Shown piece after piece: positions 1 to 11,516 of a stretch of DNA of 64,000 nucleotides. Below the pieces are notes generated by a model. That model had not been told where the DNA came from, ran no database searches, and was given only the letters and a program-made list of their open reading frames with translations. A program made the translations under genes and the position numbers. The number at the start of each line of letters is the position of its first letter. Position 1 is the first letter of the stretch. The DNA lies in contig CM060202.1 in the NCBI GenBank assembly GCA_030562195.1, positions 32,478,599 through 32,542,598 on the forward strand. Reading direction: 5' to 3'. The DNA is from Nipponacmea schrenckii. Its lineage: Eukaryota; Mollusca; Gastropoda; Lottiidae.

Positions 1-281
1 TGTCATCAGATAAATCGAGACTTGTATTACCAACGGTTGATCTTGAGATGACAAAACGATCATTCTGGTATTGTGGGCCGTTTCTGTGGAACTCTCTTCC
101 TCAAGAAACTCGCCATTGTATAACCGAAACAAGTTTCAAAAAGTCCTTAAAAACATTATTATTTAAAGCTTTTCCTGACCAATACTGAAAACGTGTTACA
201 AGCGCAATAGAAACTTTAATCGTTGTTTTTGCGCTATATAAATTTAGTGATTATTATTATTATTATTATTATAAAAGACGA
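1..281 (+). mobile_element. 3' end of a non-LTR retrotransposon (LINE)
   Basis: Frame 3 is open from the window edge to a TGA at 186-188. It reads as the C-terminal tail of a LINE reverse transcriptase polyprotein: the block FLWNSLPQETRHCITETSF followed by a Lys/Leu-rich end is the usual last conserved segment of CR1/L2/RTE-like ORF2 proteins. The 3' UTR is short. It contains a GCGCTATATAAAT-like stretch and ends in an (ATT)n microsatellite at about 246-271, which is typical of CR1/L2-type tails. The body of the element lies outside the window. Confidence 0.7.
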
Positions 282-1214
282 GGAATATAGCGAGTGTAAA
301 AATTTCTAAAACTCAGACAATTTATAAGATTATATTCGACAGAATAGTAACATTCACCAGTATAAAATATTCAATCTTGAGTCATATATACTTCTTTTAA
401 ACTTTGTTTGATAAAAATGAACAATAATAATTAGTTTCGTCAAAATTCAACACAAATACTACTGTTGAGATTTCAAAAGAATTTCAAAACAAGTAAAATT
501 TAACGTAGTAATCGATTTTTCTGATTTTCGACTCCGTTTCATCCTTTGGTGATAAACACTCACACCAAGTTTCGTCAAATTCAGTCAATATACACTCCAT
601 ATTTTATGAAGGAGTAATAAAATCGAATATTGATTGAAACAAGAAGTAAAATATTCTACAGTTCACGATTATTTCAGTATCATTTTGAACAGTTACAGTC
701 TGTCACCAAAACCACATTTAAATATATAAACAGCCATATTTTAAAGGAAATTAGATTATCAATTAATAACAATCTTCGAAAACGAAAAGAAAATTTCTCA
801 TTCTAGGATTTATTACAATCAACGATCTGATGGAAATTTCCTGGAATTTGTATTTTCCCCGGGTAACTTGCTTTATCATAATAATAACAAATCAAAAATA
901 CTGTTAAATGTAGACTTACCATATAAGGCAATGTTACACAATTAATCCAAATATTTGTTTGATTTGATTGGATTAAACATTTTCCACATTTTTTATTTAA
1001 AAGAGTTTTTGATTGGTTGAATAATCTACTAGTATGTTGTTGGTAGTCATGATTTCAATTCATACTCAATTCATTACATTATTGATGGTAAATTGAAGTA
1101 AACCCTCAACCCCAAAAATAAATCTAGTCTAATCAGATTGACTCAGTGAAATTATGTTTTACAAAGACGTCATTAAATTTACAAATTGTATGGTATGTTA
1201 AACAAAATTATATA
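282..1214. other. AT-rich intergenic/intronic DNA, nothing recognised
   Basis: No long open frame, splice-bounded exon, TIR or tandem array could be supported here. Confidence 0.5.
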
Positions 1215-2080
1215 ATAATAGTGGAATAGATATGATACCTTATACGCTATATATTTTTAACAAATTACATAAAAATAATGGAATAGATATGATACCTTAT
1301 ACGCTATATATTTTTAACAAATTACATAAAAATAATGGAATAGATATGATACCTTATACGCTATATATTTTTAACAAATTACATAAAAATAATGGAATAG
1401 ATATGATACCTTATACGCTATATATTTTTAACAATTAATCAAATAGAGGAATGAATATGTTACCTTATACGCTATATATTTTTAACAAATTACATAAAAA
1501 TAATGGAATAGATATGATACCTTATACGCTATATATTTTTAACAAATTACATAAAAATAGTGGAATGGATATGATACCTTATACGCTATATATTTTTAAC
1601 AAATTACATAAAAATAATGGAATAGATATGATACTTATACTCTAAGTATTTTTAACAAATTACATAAAAAGAGTGGAATAGATATGATACCTTATACTCT
1701 ATATATTTTTAACAAATTACATAAGAATAGGGGAATAGATATGATACCTTAAACGCTATATATTTTTAACAATTAATCAAATAGAGGAATGAATATGTTA
1801 CCTTATACGCTATATATTTTTAACAAATTACATAAAAATAATGGAATAGATATGATACCTTATACGCTATATATTTTTAACAAATTACATAAAAATAATG
1901 GAATAGATATGATACCTTATACGCTATATATTTTTAACAAATTACATAAAAATAGTGGAATGGATATGATACCTTATACGTTATATATTTTTAACAAATT
2001 ACATAAAAATAGTGGAATAGATATGATACCTTATACGCTATATATTTTTAACAAATTACCGAAAGATAATGGAATGATTC
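1215..2080 (+). repeat. 57-bp minisatellite, about 15 units, with higher-order structure
   Basis: The unit contains GATATGATACCTTATACGCT followed by ATATATTTTTAACAAATTAC and repeats about every 57 bp. A variant junction (AACAATTAATCAAATAGAGG then AATGAATATGTTACC) occurs at about 1430 and again at about 1768, so a block of about 338 bp (six units) was itself duplicated. Because 57 is divisible by 3, the array gives spurious open frames with a 19-residue period (MIPYTLYIFNKLHKNNGID). No exon border or Met context supports translation. Confidence 0.9.
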
Positions 2081-2140
2081 TATATAAGGATGGAAGAAGA
2101 AGTCAACAATATAACAATATAAATTTATAAGAGTTTTTTC
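2060..2140 (+). repeat. Block shared with the repeats at 51.4-51.9 kb
   Basis: The segment with AATGGAATGATTCTATATAA and GGATGGAAGAAGAAGTCA, followed by AACAATATAAATTTATAAGAG, closely matches the three units at 51416-51860. This ties the left edge of the window to the right-arm flank of the receptor cluster. Confidence 0.6.
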
Positions 2141-2568
2141 ACCACACCACTTTTAATAATAATTGAACATCATTGAATGAGTTGTAGTAGCACTTTAAAA
2201 TGACACCCAGCAGGCATTTATAATAACCAGTATGCACCAAATAAAACAGAATTAGAATAGAAAAATTATTTCAAACCTTTATTATATTAAGTTATTTATA
2301 ATTAAAGATAACACTGTATTTTGTATGAAATAATTTACGAAGGCTTTTTAATTTTAATTTATTTCAAACCTCTTATAATATGATAAAGCTGTGTTTTGTA
2401 TGATAAAACTTACAATAAAATAATTTACGTTTGAAAGTTAAAAATGACTTATCTTCTATAGGGAGTTTACAAATTACATTGAAAGACTTTGAGAACTATC
2501 TCCTGACAACGTCACTATAATTGAAGCCAGTCTAATGTCATAATTTCACATGACAAAGGCTTTTTATT

Positions 2569-2612
2569 TTAAATCAGCTTTGTCATCTCTGTACTCTCCA
2601 ACTTCTCCCTTT
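2569..2612 (-). pseudogene. Lys/Glu-rich juxtamembrane-type exon copy a (ends in stop)
   Basis: On the minus strand the sequence TGTTTTATTTTTCAG precedes AAAGGGAGAAG. In the phase-1 frame used by the central receptor gene it reads (K)RKEKLESTEMTKLI and then TAA. It lies in a block of about 210-230 bp present three times (copies b and c follow at 2779-2832 and 2991-3047). Copy a has lost the GT donor that the others have, so it would be terminal or dead. Assignment to the receptor family rests on acceptor context, phase and Lys-richness (compare 41084-41122) and is an inference. Confidence 0.35.
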
Positions 2613-2778
2613 CTGAAAAATAAAACAAACATTGTATCAGATATAGTTAATATTTCTATAACGAGAAATCAATCATCTATATATATATGTGTAAAGAAAC
2701 CAGATTTGGAGGCCTCTCGACTCCACATTCAGGTTAAATTCTGGTGATTACACATAATACAACAGTAAATTCTCCTAC

Positions 2779-2832
2779 TTTCTGTCATCCTTGTGGTTTT
2801 CCAATTTAAATGCTTAGTCATCTTCTTCTTTT
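2779..2832 (-). CDS. Lys-rich juxtamembrane-type exon copy b
   Basis: The minus-strand acceptor TTGTTTTATTTTTCAG is followed by 54 bp ending at a GTAGGA donor. Read in phase 1 it gives KKKKMTKHLNWKTTRMTE, which is Lys-rich and keeps a 1-1 phase. That is the same symmetry and position class as the 39-bp Lys-rich exon of the central receptor gene (41084-41122). Its upstream intron (2835-2910) is nearly identical to that of copy c (3046-3122), showing a recent tandem exon duplication. No Ig or transmembrane exon was found next to it in this window. Confidence 0.35.
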
Positions 2833-2990
2833 CTGAAAAATAAAACAAACATTGTATCAGTTAAAGCTAGTGATTGTTTTTATAACAAGAATATATTTAT
2901 CTATATATATATATCACTTGTCAGCCTCCAACTAAAACTATAAAATTCTAGATAAGAAACTAGTAAAATAGATATAAATAATTCTCCTAC

Positions 2991-3047
2991 CTTCCATCTT
3001 TATTGATTCTCTCTTCTCTAAACTCTCCAACATCTTCTTCTTCTCTT
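2991..3047 (-). CDS. Lys/Glu-rich juxtamembrane-type exon copy c
   Basis: The minus-strand acceptor TTTTATTTTTCAG is followed by a 57-bp open segment and a GTAGGA donor. It is phase 1-1 and encodes KEKKKMLESLEKRESIKME. This is the best preserved of three tandem copies. It probably belongs to a receptor-family member whose other exons lie outside the window or are lost. The open segment is short, so chance is not excluded. Confidence 0.35.
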
Positions 3048-3409
3048 CTGAAAAATAAAACAAACATTGTATCAGTTAAAGCTAGTGATTGTTTTTATAA
3101 CAAGAATATATTTATCTATATAAACGTTTAAATATCATTTTGTAAAAACATTATGAATTAATTTAAATAAGTTTTAACTCACTAATAATAAAATACAAAA
3201 TCAATTTTTAGACGCCTTCATTCACATGACGTCATTTGGTCACGTGAACAAAAATGGAGTCTAAATTTAGCGTTTCAAAGCAGATCAGAGTCAAATGGAT
3301 TCCACAAGCATTTCTACGTCCACATAGGTCTTTTGAACTTGAGAATACAGGGATTATTCATTATAATCCCCAAGAAAAAATGGAAAATACATAATATCTC
3401 AATATACAA

Positions 3410-3875
3410 TTCGTCTGAAATACTAAAAATACACAAGTACAAGTGTATCAAATGGACAGATATATGTTACGCAATCAAGTACATGACCACAAAATATATA
3501 AATAGACTTAAAAATACACAAGTACATGTGCATGAAATGGACAGATTTTCAACCTTCAATTTGTTTATAAAATGGATGTAATATATAGTTCCCGCGGCCA
3601 TGCACACGACCGCAAAAAATCACGTATTATTTCAACGTACAATTTATTTTAAAATACACAATTACATGTGTAAATAATGGACAGATTTATCTTCCGGCGA
3701 TCAAGTACATGACAGCAAAAACCATATATCATTTCAATGTACAATTAGTTTTAAAATACACAAGTACATGTGTATAAAATGGACAGATTCATCATTCTGC
3801 GATCAAGTACATGACCACAAAAACCAAGGAATAGACAAGTACATCTGCATGAGACGATCAGACATCAAAACATAC
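3410..3875 (+). repeat. Degenerate tandem repeat around an ACACAAGTACATGTG core
   Basis: The core ACACAAGTACATGTG followed by ATGGACAG recurs at about 3430, 3516, 3655 and 3758, interleaved with GATCAAGTACATGACCACAAAA-like segments. Spacing is irregular (about 85-140 bp). A poly-A run of about 23 bases ends the block at about 3879-3901. Confidence 0.65.
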
Positions 3876-4241
3876 ATAAAAAAAAAAAAAAAAAAAAAAA
3901 AGAATTGCCAAAGCGTCAGTGCATGTGCTGCGAGCGGGCTACCCAACCCTACTCCATTTTATGTTCTTATTTTCTATTGAGGGGGAGGTAGGATTTGTCC
4001 ATGCTCAAGACCAGCTTTAAGGATGTTTACTCATCCCCCGACAGTAATAATTTAGATTTTCAAAATGGTTCAAGTTAGGCCAAAATAGAATGTTGGTGGT
4101 AATATACCTGTGAGAAAGGGAAAAATGAAATTAATAAATTACTTAAATCATTAAATCATGGAGAAACACAATTGTTAAGATAGCCATCAGCAAGTAAGCC
4201 TATAGTTGGTGAAAAGAATACCCGTGTAACAGGAAGTATGC

Positions 4242-5642
4242 TTATGTTAATGAAAGATTACCAAGAATCATCCTTCGAAAAGTCTTAAAATCTGATGCTG
4301 ATTTAATATTTTCGTCTAGACCATTCCATAAAATTGATCCTTTGTATTTAATACTTTGTTTAATCAAATTGATTCGTGGTTTTTGCACCACAAGTTTTGA
4401 ATTTATGCTAGAATAAGGCGTCTGTTTATAGCTAAAGAGGCTTGAAAGGTAGGAAGGAGACAAGTTGTTCAGAGTTTTATACATAAATTTATACGAATTA
4501 AAATTATGCCTGGTTTTAATGTCAAAAATATTAAGCCTTTTAAGATTCAGTGACAAATCAGTATTATACTTAGAACCAAGAATTAATTTAAAAGCAATTT
4601 TTTGTTGCCTGTGTAAAATATCGGCCGATGCAATGTCGTGCGAATCCCAAATAGTTGAACAATAATCCATATATGGTTGAAAGTAACGTTTATAAAAAAT
4701 AGATCTATATTTTTCAGGCATGATCTTTCTTAACTGTCGCAGTTGAAATAACTTAGTATTTAAAATTTTAGCAACGAACTTTACGTGCGGAGTCCATGAG
4801 AGATTTTGATTCACAGTAACACCTAGTAATTTAAAGTTTTCAACTTGTTCAATAAATTGATTATTAAGTTCAATTGATAAATATGATGAATATTTTCTTT
4901 TTTGAGAAGTTGTAATTAACATACATTTGGTCTTATTTTCATTTAAAATCATGACATTAAAGGAACACCAGTTTAAGATTGCATCAGTATCTTCTTGCAA
5001 TTTTAATTGTATGTTAGTAACCGATTTACCAGAAGTATAAATCGTAGTATCATCCACAAAAAGATCACAGTTAGAGTTAATATGCAATGGCAAATCATTA
5101 ATATAAAGATTAAACAACAAGGGACCTAAAATTGATCCTTGTGGTACTCCATACTTTATACTGCGAGAAGACGAAAGAGTTCCATTGACGTAACAACGCC
5201 GAGTACGATTCGACAAGTAACAATTTATGAAGGTTATTAATGCATTCGAAAAATTGTATAGTTTTAGTTTTTCAATAATTATCTCATGGGAAATCAAATC
5301 AAATGCTTTTGTAAAATCAAAGAAAATAGAACCAACCATAAGATTATTATTTACTGCATCATAAACGTTTTCAATTATGTTAGTCAGAGCTGTTTGACAA
5401 GAACTATTAGACCTAAAACCAGATTGGTGCGAATACAATAACTTATTTTTATTTAAGAAATTATTTATATGTTTTGAATAATGTCTTTCAAGTGGTTTAG
5501 ATACACTAGATAATACAGAAATTGGTCTATAATTATTAGGATCAGATTTAGCGCCGGATTTATACAGTGGTAAAACTTTTGCTTCTTTGAATTTATCGGG
5601 AAATATATTTGCATCAATGCATAGATTATATATATGTGTCAA
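4242..5642 (-). pseudogene. LINE ORF2: reverse transcriptase and C-terminal domain
   Basis: The 466-residue open frame contains RT motifs in order: NNYRPISVLSSVSKPLE near residues 36-52, HQSGFRSNSSCQTAL near 72-86, motif A FFDFTKAFDLISHE near 107-120, motif B YGVPQGSILGPLLFN near 163-177, and motif C FVDDTT near 195-200 with the two catalytic Asp. A C-terminal region with DYCSTIWDSHD and a final SLLWNGL-like block follows. RT motifs look intact, but the frame is broken upstream at about 5640, so it is a fragment of a defective element. Confidence 0.85.
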
Positions 5643-6960
5643 AGGACCACTTAACGTAAAAGCACCATATATGGGAAATATCTAAACCAGCACTTTTGGT
5701 TGCATTTAACGAAGACAACTGTTTAAAAACTTCATATTTGTTAATGTAGGGAATCGAACATTCTTCATTAGAATTTAACTTAGAAGTGACAAATTCTTCT
5801 ATTTTATTTACGTAATAACTTTTATCAATATTTCTATGAACATGCTTTTGATTAATCAATTTGGATGCAATATTTAAAAATTATCATTGACTACCTCGGG
5901 TTCTAAAGAAATCAGGTTAGTAGAATTATTAGCCTTATTAGTTAAGGAGTTGATAATTTTCCAGATATGCTTTGAGTTTTTCTGATCTGAAGCAAGTTTT
6001 ATGTTAAACTGCTTTTTGGCTTTATCGATCATTTTAATGACCAAATTTCTACACCTCCGATATTCATCATCTTTGCCTTTCTTTTTCAAACCGTCTCTTA
6101 TGCGCATTAATTTTAAAATTTCAGAGTCTAACCAGGGTGACTTTATTTCATTTTTGACACGTTTTAATTTTAATGGTGCATGGGTATCAATTATTGGCTG
6201 GATAATATTATACCAAGATTCTAACGCAATATTGGGGTCAGATTTAGTATAAATTTTATCAAAAGGGGCTGTTGCAAGATCATTATTAAATAAACCTACA
6301 TCAAAATGTTTCATACTCCGGTAGTAAATATAAAGATGCTTAGGTTTTGGAATATGTGCGCCTTTTTTATTCCAGGTAATACAAGTTGGGTAGTGATCAG
6401 ATAAACCATATACCGGGACATTAACTTCAGTTATATTACTTTCATTCGAAACGATAACATGATCAATGATAGTGGAAGATGCTTTAGTTACTCGAGTAGG
6501 AACTTTTATAATTTGTTTTTAACTATATAAAGACAGTAAATTACTCCAATTTGAATGTTTTCCATTTGACAAATCAATATTAATATACCTAACACTATAA
6601 TTTCTTTATTTTCATTCCAAACCTTTTCAGTCATTTTAGAAAATGAGTCTAACCAGCATTTATTAGAATTCGGGTGCCTATAAATGCAACATATTAATAA
6701 GGGTTTATGTTTAGTGAGATTTATTTCAATCCAAATTGCTTCTATATCCAGCGATTCTAAATCTTCCCGTCTCCTACAATTTAAATGTTCTTTAACAAAA
6801 AGTAGAAGTCCAGCTGAACTATTATTACACTTATCTTTTCGAAATGGCAAGTGAAAACCTGGAGTACTGAAATATTTAGTTGGTACAAACGACTTTAGGT
6901 GAGTTTCAGATAAACCAAAAATGTCAAAATTTGAAATAAGTTGTCAAATTTGAGTCTTTT
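5626..6960 (-). pseudogene. LINE ORF2: endonuclease and linker, broken
   Basis: Three frames together give an exonuclease/endonuclease/phosphatase domain: LHIGHLNVCHAV (metal-site Asn) near 6990, GLSETHLKSF (catalytic Glu) near 6920, LLICCIYRHPNSN near 6680, and linker segments with KSPWLDSEILKLMRIRD near 6130 and KKQFNIKLASDQKNSKHIW near 5970. Frames change near 6505 and 5870, and the GDFN/SDH region is split by the first break. It is contiguous with the RT segment on the same strand. Confidence 0.75.
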
Positions 6961-7046
6961 TATTTACCGCATGGCAAACATTTAAGTGACCAATATGAAG
7001 ACCCCGCTCTTTTAAAAAGTTATACATATTATATGGTTTAAAACAA

Positions 7047-8020
7047 TTAGTAAGATAGACGTCTGGCTGTTGCTGAAAGTGAATTTAAAATACAATTTAA
7101 TGCCTGTGGGTTATATCTTAAAGGATAAATAAAAGGATTAGATTTTCTGTTCTGTCTGACAACCGAATCTACAATGATATGAGATAAAATATTAGTTCCA
7201 AAATTATTTAAATGAACACCATCTTGCACCAAAACTTCACGAGGGGACCTACAAATGAAAGAATCGTAAATATTAATATACTGACATCTATTGTCATGAC
7301 AAAACTGCCGTAGAAAATAGTTAAATTTTTGGCACCGCATCTGGAAATTAAAAGGGTTAATTCGAGGGATTACAGAACATACAAAATATTAATATCGTTA
7401 TAGTTAGTAAGTAGTTCCTTCAATAAATTCTTATAGTCATTTACACATTGTTGAAAAGTTGCTAATTTCTTGCTTATGTCATTTCCTCCGACAGAGAGCA
7501 CAATGTTTTTGATAGACGTAGCTTCACCAAGTAATTGTAATAATCTCGGTTTAAGTTCGCTAATTGTCGATCCACTGTTGGTATCGATGACACATAATTG
7601 TCCTAAGTTGTCTGATAGTCGTAACGAAGAAAGGGACTTCACGAGAGAACTTCCAATGACTAAGGTTTCGGCACACGCGATGGATCTTTGAATGGGCCGA
7701 GTTGTAAAATCTCTTAATGGCTTTAGTTGACTTCTTAAGGTTTTGCTTCTTTATAAGTTCATTAACTTTATCAAAATTTATAGGTTGAGTAGGTTTAACA
7801 GTGGGAACTGGCACTGGTATCGGACCTGAGACTGCAGATAGTTTCTTGGTTAAGTCATTGATTTGATCCGAGAGTCGCAAAATTTCAATTGACATCTTCT
7901 CTATGGCGGCTTCGCACTTTGATTTTTCAGTTGAAGTACAGAAAGGAAAATCAGTTTGTACACTTACACTGGTTTGAGTTCCGACAGTAGAAAACTTTTG
8001 GCTTACACTGGGCTTACAAA
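7047..8020 (-). pseudogene. LINE ORF1 with coiled coil and SGNH/GDSL-esterase-like domain
   Basis: Read across two frameshifts (near 7640 and 7385). The N-terminal part contains EKMSIEILRLSDQINDLTKK, a predicted coiled coil, then a Pro/Val-rich linker. The esterase-like part shows block I VIGSSLVKSL, block III VLSVGGNDI (GGND) and block V VLVQDGVHLN (Asp-x-x-His). These are the SGNH hydrolase blocks found in CR1-type ORF1 proteins. The role in retrotransposition (RNA or membrane binding) is established for the family only in general terms. Confidence 0.75.
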
Positions 8021-8049
8021 TTAATGAGGCAATCCATATATATATATAT

Positions 8050-8165
8050 ATATGAAATATGAAAAAATCCAGGATAATCTTCTATTTCTAATCATCTATA
8101 AAGCTCCGTGGATGTGCACGTAGAGCACTCTAGAAGATTATCCTGGATTTTTTCATATTTCATAT
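8050..8165. mobile_element. Short hairpin with perfect 35-bp arms (MITE-like)
   Basis: 8050-8084 and 8131-8165 are perfect reverse complements (left arm begins ATATGAAATATGAAAAAATC). The spacer is 46 bp. A (TA)n tract abuts the left end. Confidence 0.6.
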
Positions 8166-8413
8166 AAATATAACGCTCCTGCCTTCCAGTTGAGCACTCT
8201 AACCTAGGAAAATCATCGTGATGGATAAGATTACATATAATTACTCGACGAAGAATATTCCGCATGCAGATAAAACTACATACCAAAAAAGACTCATTGA
8301 AAAAACAGAAATTTTCATCAAAAATCTGAGATGGCGATCATTGTTCTACCTCAAGCCTGAATTGAGAAACTCCGATACCGAAACTTAATCAACCTTAAAC
8401 AAGCGTTCGGAGC
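8085..8413 (+). repeat. 329-bp direct duplication, copy 1
   Basis: The segment from TTTCTAATCATCTATAAAG to GCGTTCGGAGC recurs at 8612-8940, offset by 527 bp, with no difference seen. The second copy lies close to the assembly gap, so collapse or duplication during assembly is possible. Confidence 0.85.
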
Positions 8414-8611
8414 ATTGTAATCAGCACGTGTCGCCATTCACGCAAATTTCTCCTACAAAATGACGTCTAATTCACCTTGTGTAGTTACTGTGCCCACGTG
8501 CATGCATAGCAATATTTCAAACCAAACCGTCTTGTTCTCCTGACGAGTGGTAGCAAATCTACTACGAAACAGACTGTTGAGAAAACTTAATGTTTATGTG
8601 AAATTGTTCGT

Positions 8612-8940
8612 TTTCTAATCATCTATAAAGCTCCGTGGATGTGCACGTAGAGCACTCTAGAAGATTATCCTGGATTTTTTCATATTTCATATAAATATAA
8701 CGCTCCTGCCTTCCAGTTGAGCACTCTAACCTAGGAAAATCATCGTGATGGATAAGATTACATATAATTACTCGACGAAGAATATTCCGCATGCAGATAA
8801 AACTACATACCAAAAAAGACTCATTGAAAAAACAGAAATTTTCATCAAAAATCTGAGATGGCGATCATTGTTCTACCTCAAGCCTGAATTGAGAAACTCC
8901 GATACCGAAACTTAATCAACCTTAAACAAGCGTTCGGAGC
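8612..8940 (+). repeat. 329-bp direct duplication, copy 2
   Basis: Second copy of 8085-8413. It contains only the right arm of the 35-bp hairpin, so the duplication post-dates or truncates that element. Confidence 0.85.
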
Positions 8941-8947
8941 TAATCAG

Positions 8948-9058
<111 letters not shown>

Positions 9059-9119
9059 ACAAATACCAGCTACTAACTTAGATTCTAAGATATAGTCCAG
9101 TCATTCTGTGGATGAGCCT

Positions 9120-9619
9120 NNNNNNNNNNNNNNNNNNNNNNNNNNNNNNNNNNNNNNNNNNNNNNNNNNNNNNNNNNNNNNNNNNNNNNNNNNNNNNNNN
9201 NNNNNNNNNNNNNNNNNNNNNNNNNNNNNNNNNNNNNNNNNNNNNNNNNNNNNNNNNNNNNNNNNNNNNNNNNNNNNNNNNNNNNNNNNNNNNNNNNNNN
9301 NNNNNNNNNNNNNNNNNNNNNNNNNNNNNNNNNNNNNNNNNNNNNNNNNNNNNNNNNNNNNNNNNNNNNNNNNNNNNNNNNNNNNNNNNNNNNNNNNNNN
9401 NNNNNNNNNNNNNNNNNNNNNNNNNNNNNNNNNNNNNNNNNNNNNNNNNNNNNNNNNNNNNNNNNNNNNNNNNNNNNNNNNNNNNNNNNNNNNNNNNNNN
9501 NNNNNNNNNNNNNNNNNNNNNNNNNNNNNNNNNNNNNNNNNNNNNNNNNNNNNNNNNNNNNNNNNNNNNNNNNNNNNNNNNNNNNNNNNNNNNNNNNNNN
9601 NNNNNNNNNNNNNNNNNNN
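9120..9619. other. Assembly gap (500 N)
   Basis: Exactly 500 N. This is a placeholder size, so the true distance is unknown. Confidence 1.
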
Positions 9620-10399
9620 AGTGTTCATCTGAAAACTCTTACCATCATTATACTTCAATACACTAAACAATACTGTCCTTTTTATGCCCTTATGATTGCC
9701 ATGATAAGAATGTGGACAATTCTGAAGCATCAAATTTTGACAGTGATCTGTGAACACTATTATTGATTATCTTAGCATTACCGTTTCTTAGACTCAAGTT
9801 TGATTGGAAAAACAAATGTCGAAAATTCCCTTTTTACAATGACTAACTACATAATATGTATAGTATATTATACGCTATTTACATTTAAACTTACTTTAGA
9901 TAGATAGTGTTAGAACTATTAGTAAGGGCGGGGCAGTAATTACAAGTCTAACGCTATGTACATCACATGACAATAATTAATTAAAATTTTGAGAGGGGAA
10001 AAAACAGATGCGCATTATCTTTGGAAATATATAGTATAAGTGTGATGATTTTGAAGTTTTTTTGTCAAATACAGAGATTTAGAGCCAAAAGTAAATAATT
10101 TATAAGCCAAAAGCAGACAGAAGGTTAAGTTGAAAAGGTAAGTTCATGGAAAAGAAAGTTAAAGTATAGGATGGTATAATACAATTAAAAACATGAAGCT
10201 TCTATTTGTAGGTAATTATATATATATATAAGCTTATATATTCAACAACAAACAAACAAAAAGCTTTTGTATTATCTTGCCTATAAATAGTAAAGCTGAA
10301 AATTGGATAGAGGTGCTGAAAGTAGGTTTAACCAAACTATTCACCCACTTGACAACACAATTATGAATGGGCTTTACAGGATTTATTAATCATAAAACC
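9620..10399. other. AT-rich DNA, nothing recognised
   Basis: An open minus-strand stretch at 9757-9620 (His/Cys-containing) runs into the gap and could be an exon, but no family was recognised and no splice border was convincing. The rest shows no supported feature. Confidence 0.4.
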
Positions 10400-10473
10400 T
10401 TAAACTGAAAAGAATAACCTAATATGGTTATAATGTGGAGAGAGAATCCCCAAACCCCAGAGAAGAGGGGAGG

Positions 10474-11448
10474 TTAGATCCAAAGTTTTTGAGAATCTGA
10501 AGCATCTAAATATCGCAAGTATGCTGCACTTTTCCAGAAACCTAATTCCTGTATCATATCTGCTGAAATTAGAGACTGAGCCGCCCATTGTGCCCCTCCT
10601 CTACGGAATGAATGACCTGTATATTGACACACACCTGTAAATTCGGTTTTCCTAATTAACAATCGAAGGTGCTTAATAAAAAAAGTCATAGGTTGACCAA
10701 AGGTACTGCATAGTAAAGGATCGTTAACACGGGACGAGTTTATATTGTCCATATGCATTAAAGATGACAGGGCAATAGTAGGACAAAGTTCATGTCCTGG
10801 TAAAAAGGTAAAATTTCATGAAGTTCCTTTTGTCGGAACTGTAACATCGCGAGTCAATAACTGCTCCATCTTCTACGAGACTAACATCTCTTAATCTCAA
10901 TAGTTTATCTTGACAATTATCCTTATATAACAATTTCCAGGCCGCAACATACCAAAATTTCCTAATAAACAAGCGACCCGAAAACAGAGGTCGAACAATA
11001 CTGACAAGTCTAAAAACGGCTTAATAGCCATAAGATGACATGGTTTTATAGGATAGGCACCTTCTTGTGAATCCCCTAAGACGCGACGGATGCCTGTTAA
11101 TGCGAGAGAAACCTGCCAATCCTCAAAAGCATCCGATAATTTCCTAATCTTATGCAAGTGTTTAACAATACAAATATATGATATGATTGAAGAATACTTA
11201 TACTATTTGACAGAGGCTAAATATGTTAAATATAGCAAAGCTGAATGGCACGATAAAGGGGTTAATTGGATCTTAATTATATCACAAAAATCCACATAGC
11301 ATTTAAGATGGGACCTGTAAGTCTTTCTGCTGGATTTCGACCATCCGTCTTTCAGGAACACAACTGATGCTGACTCTAACTGATTAAGCAACTGCAGGCC
11401 ATCTGGAAGACAAAAAAGTCTCTGACATATGTGTAAGAAGCTCAGCAC
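10474..11448 (-). pseudogene. DIRS tyrosine recombinase, left copy
   Basis: The N-terminal core-binding part is at 11448-11203 (SKSSRKTYRSHLKCYVDFC). The catalytic part shows box I Arg in LLGNFGMLRPGNCY (about 10960), box II His-x-x-Arg in GHSFRRGGAQWAAQ (about 10600) and the nucleophile Tyr region GFWKSAAYLRYLD (about 10510). All four catalytic positions are visible, but frames shift near 11200, 10960 and 10780. The recombinase would integrate the circular cDNA. The right-arm copy lacks this gene. Confidence 0.85.
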
Positions 11449-11516
11449 GAGTGAAGGGTAATAAACCTGAGCTATAAGAGGGCATCAATGAAAATACTTT
11501 CAGCTAGTTATTAGGT

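Larger units (their letters stand above)
4242..8030 (-). mobile_element. CR1/L2-like LINE, two ORFs, frameshifted
   Basis: Reading on the minus strand from 8030 to 4242, the order is: coiled-coil region, SGNH-esterase-type ORF1, AP-like endonuclease, reverse transcriptase, conserved C-terminal domain. That order, with an esterase ORF1, is characteristic of the CR1/L2 group. Both ORFs are broken by frameshifts (near 7640, 7385, 6540-6500, 5870 and 5640), so the copy is inactive. The 5' end stops abruptly near an AT-repeat and a hairpin element at 8050. The 3' boundary was not resolved. Confidence 0.85.

Noticed and set aside
1232..2130. Repeat proteins MIPYTLYIFNKLHKNNGID
   Set aside because: Open frames are a by-product of a 57-bp repeat. 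No splice or coding context, and each is ended by random variants.
9101..9757. ORFs of 170-220 residues over N (also 46941-47644)
   Set aside because: They are translations of assembly gaps.
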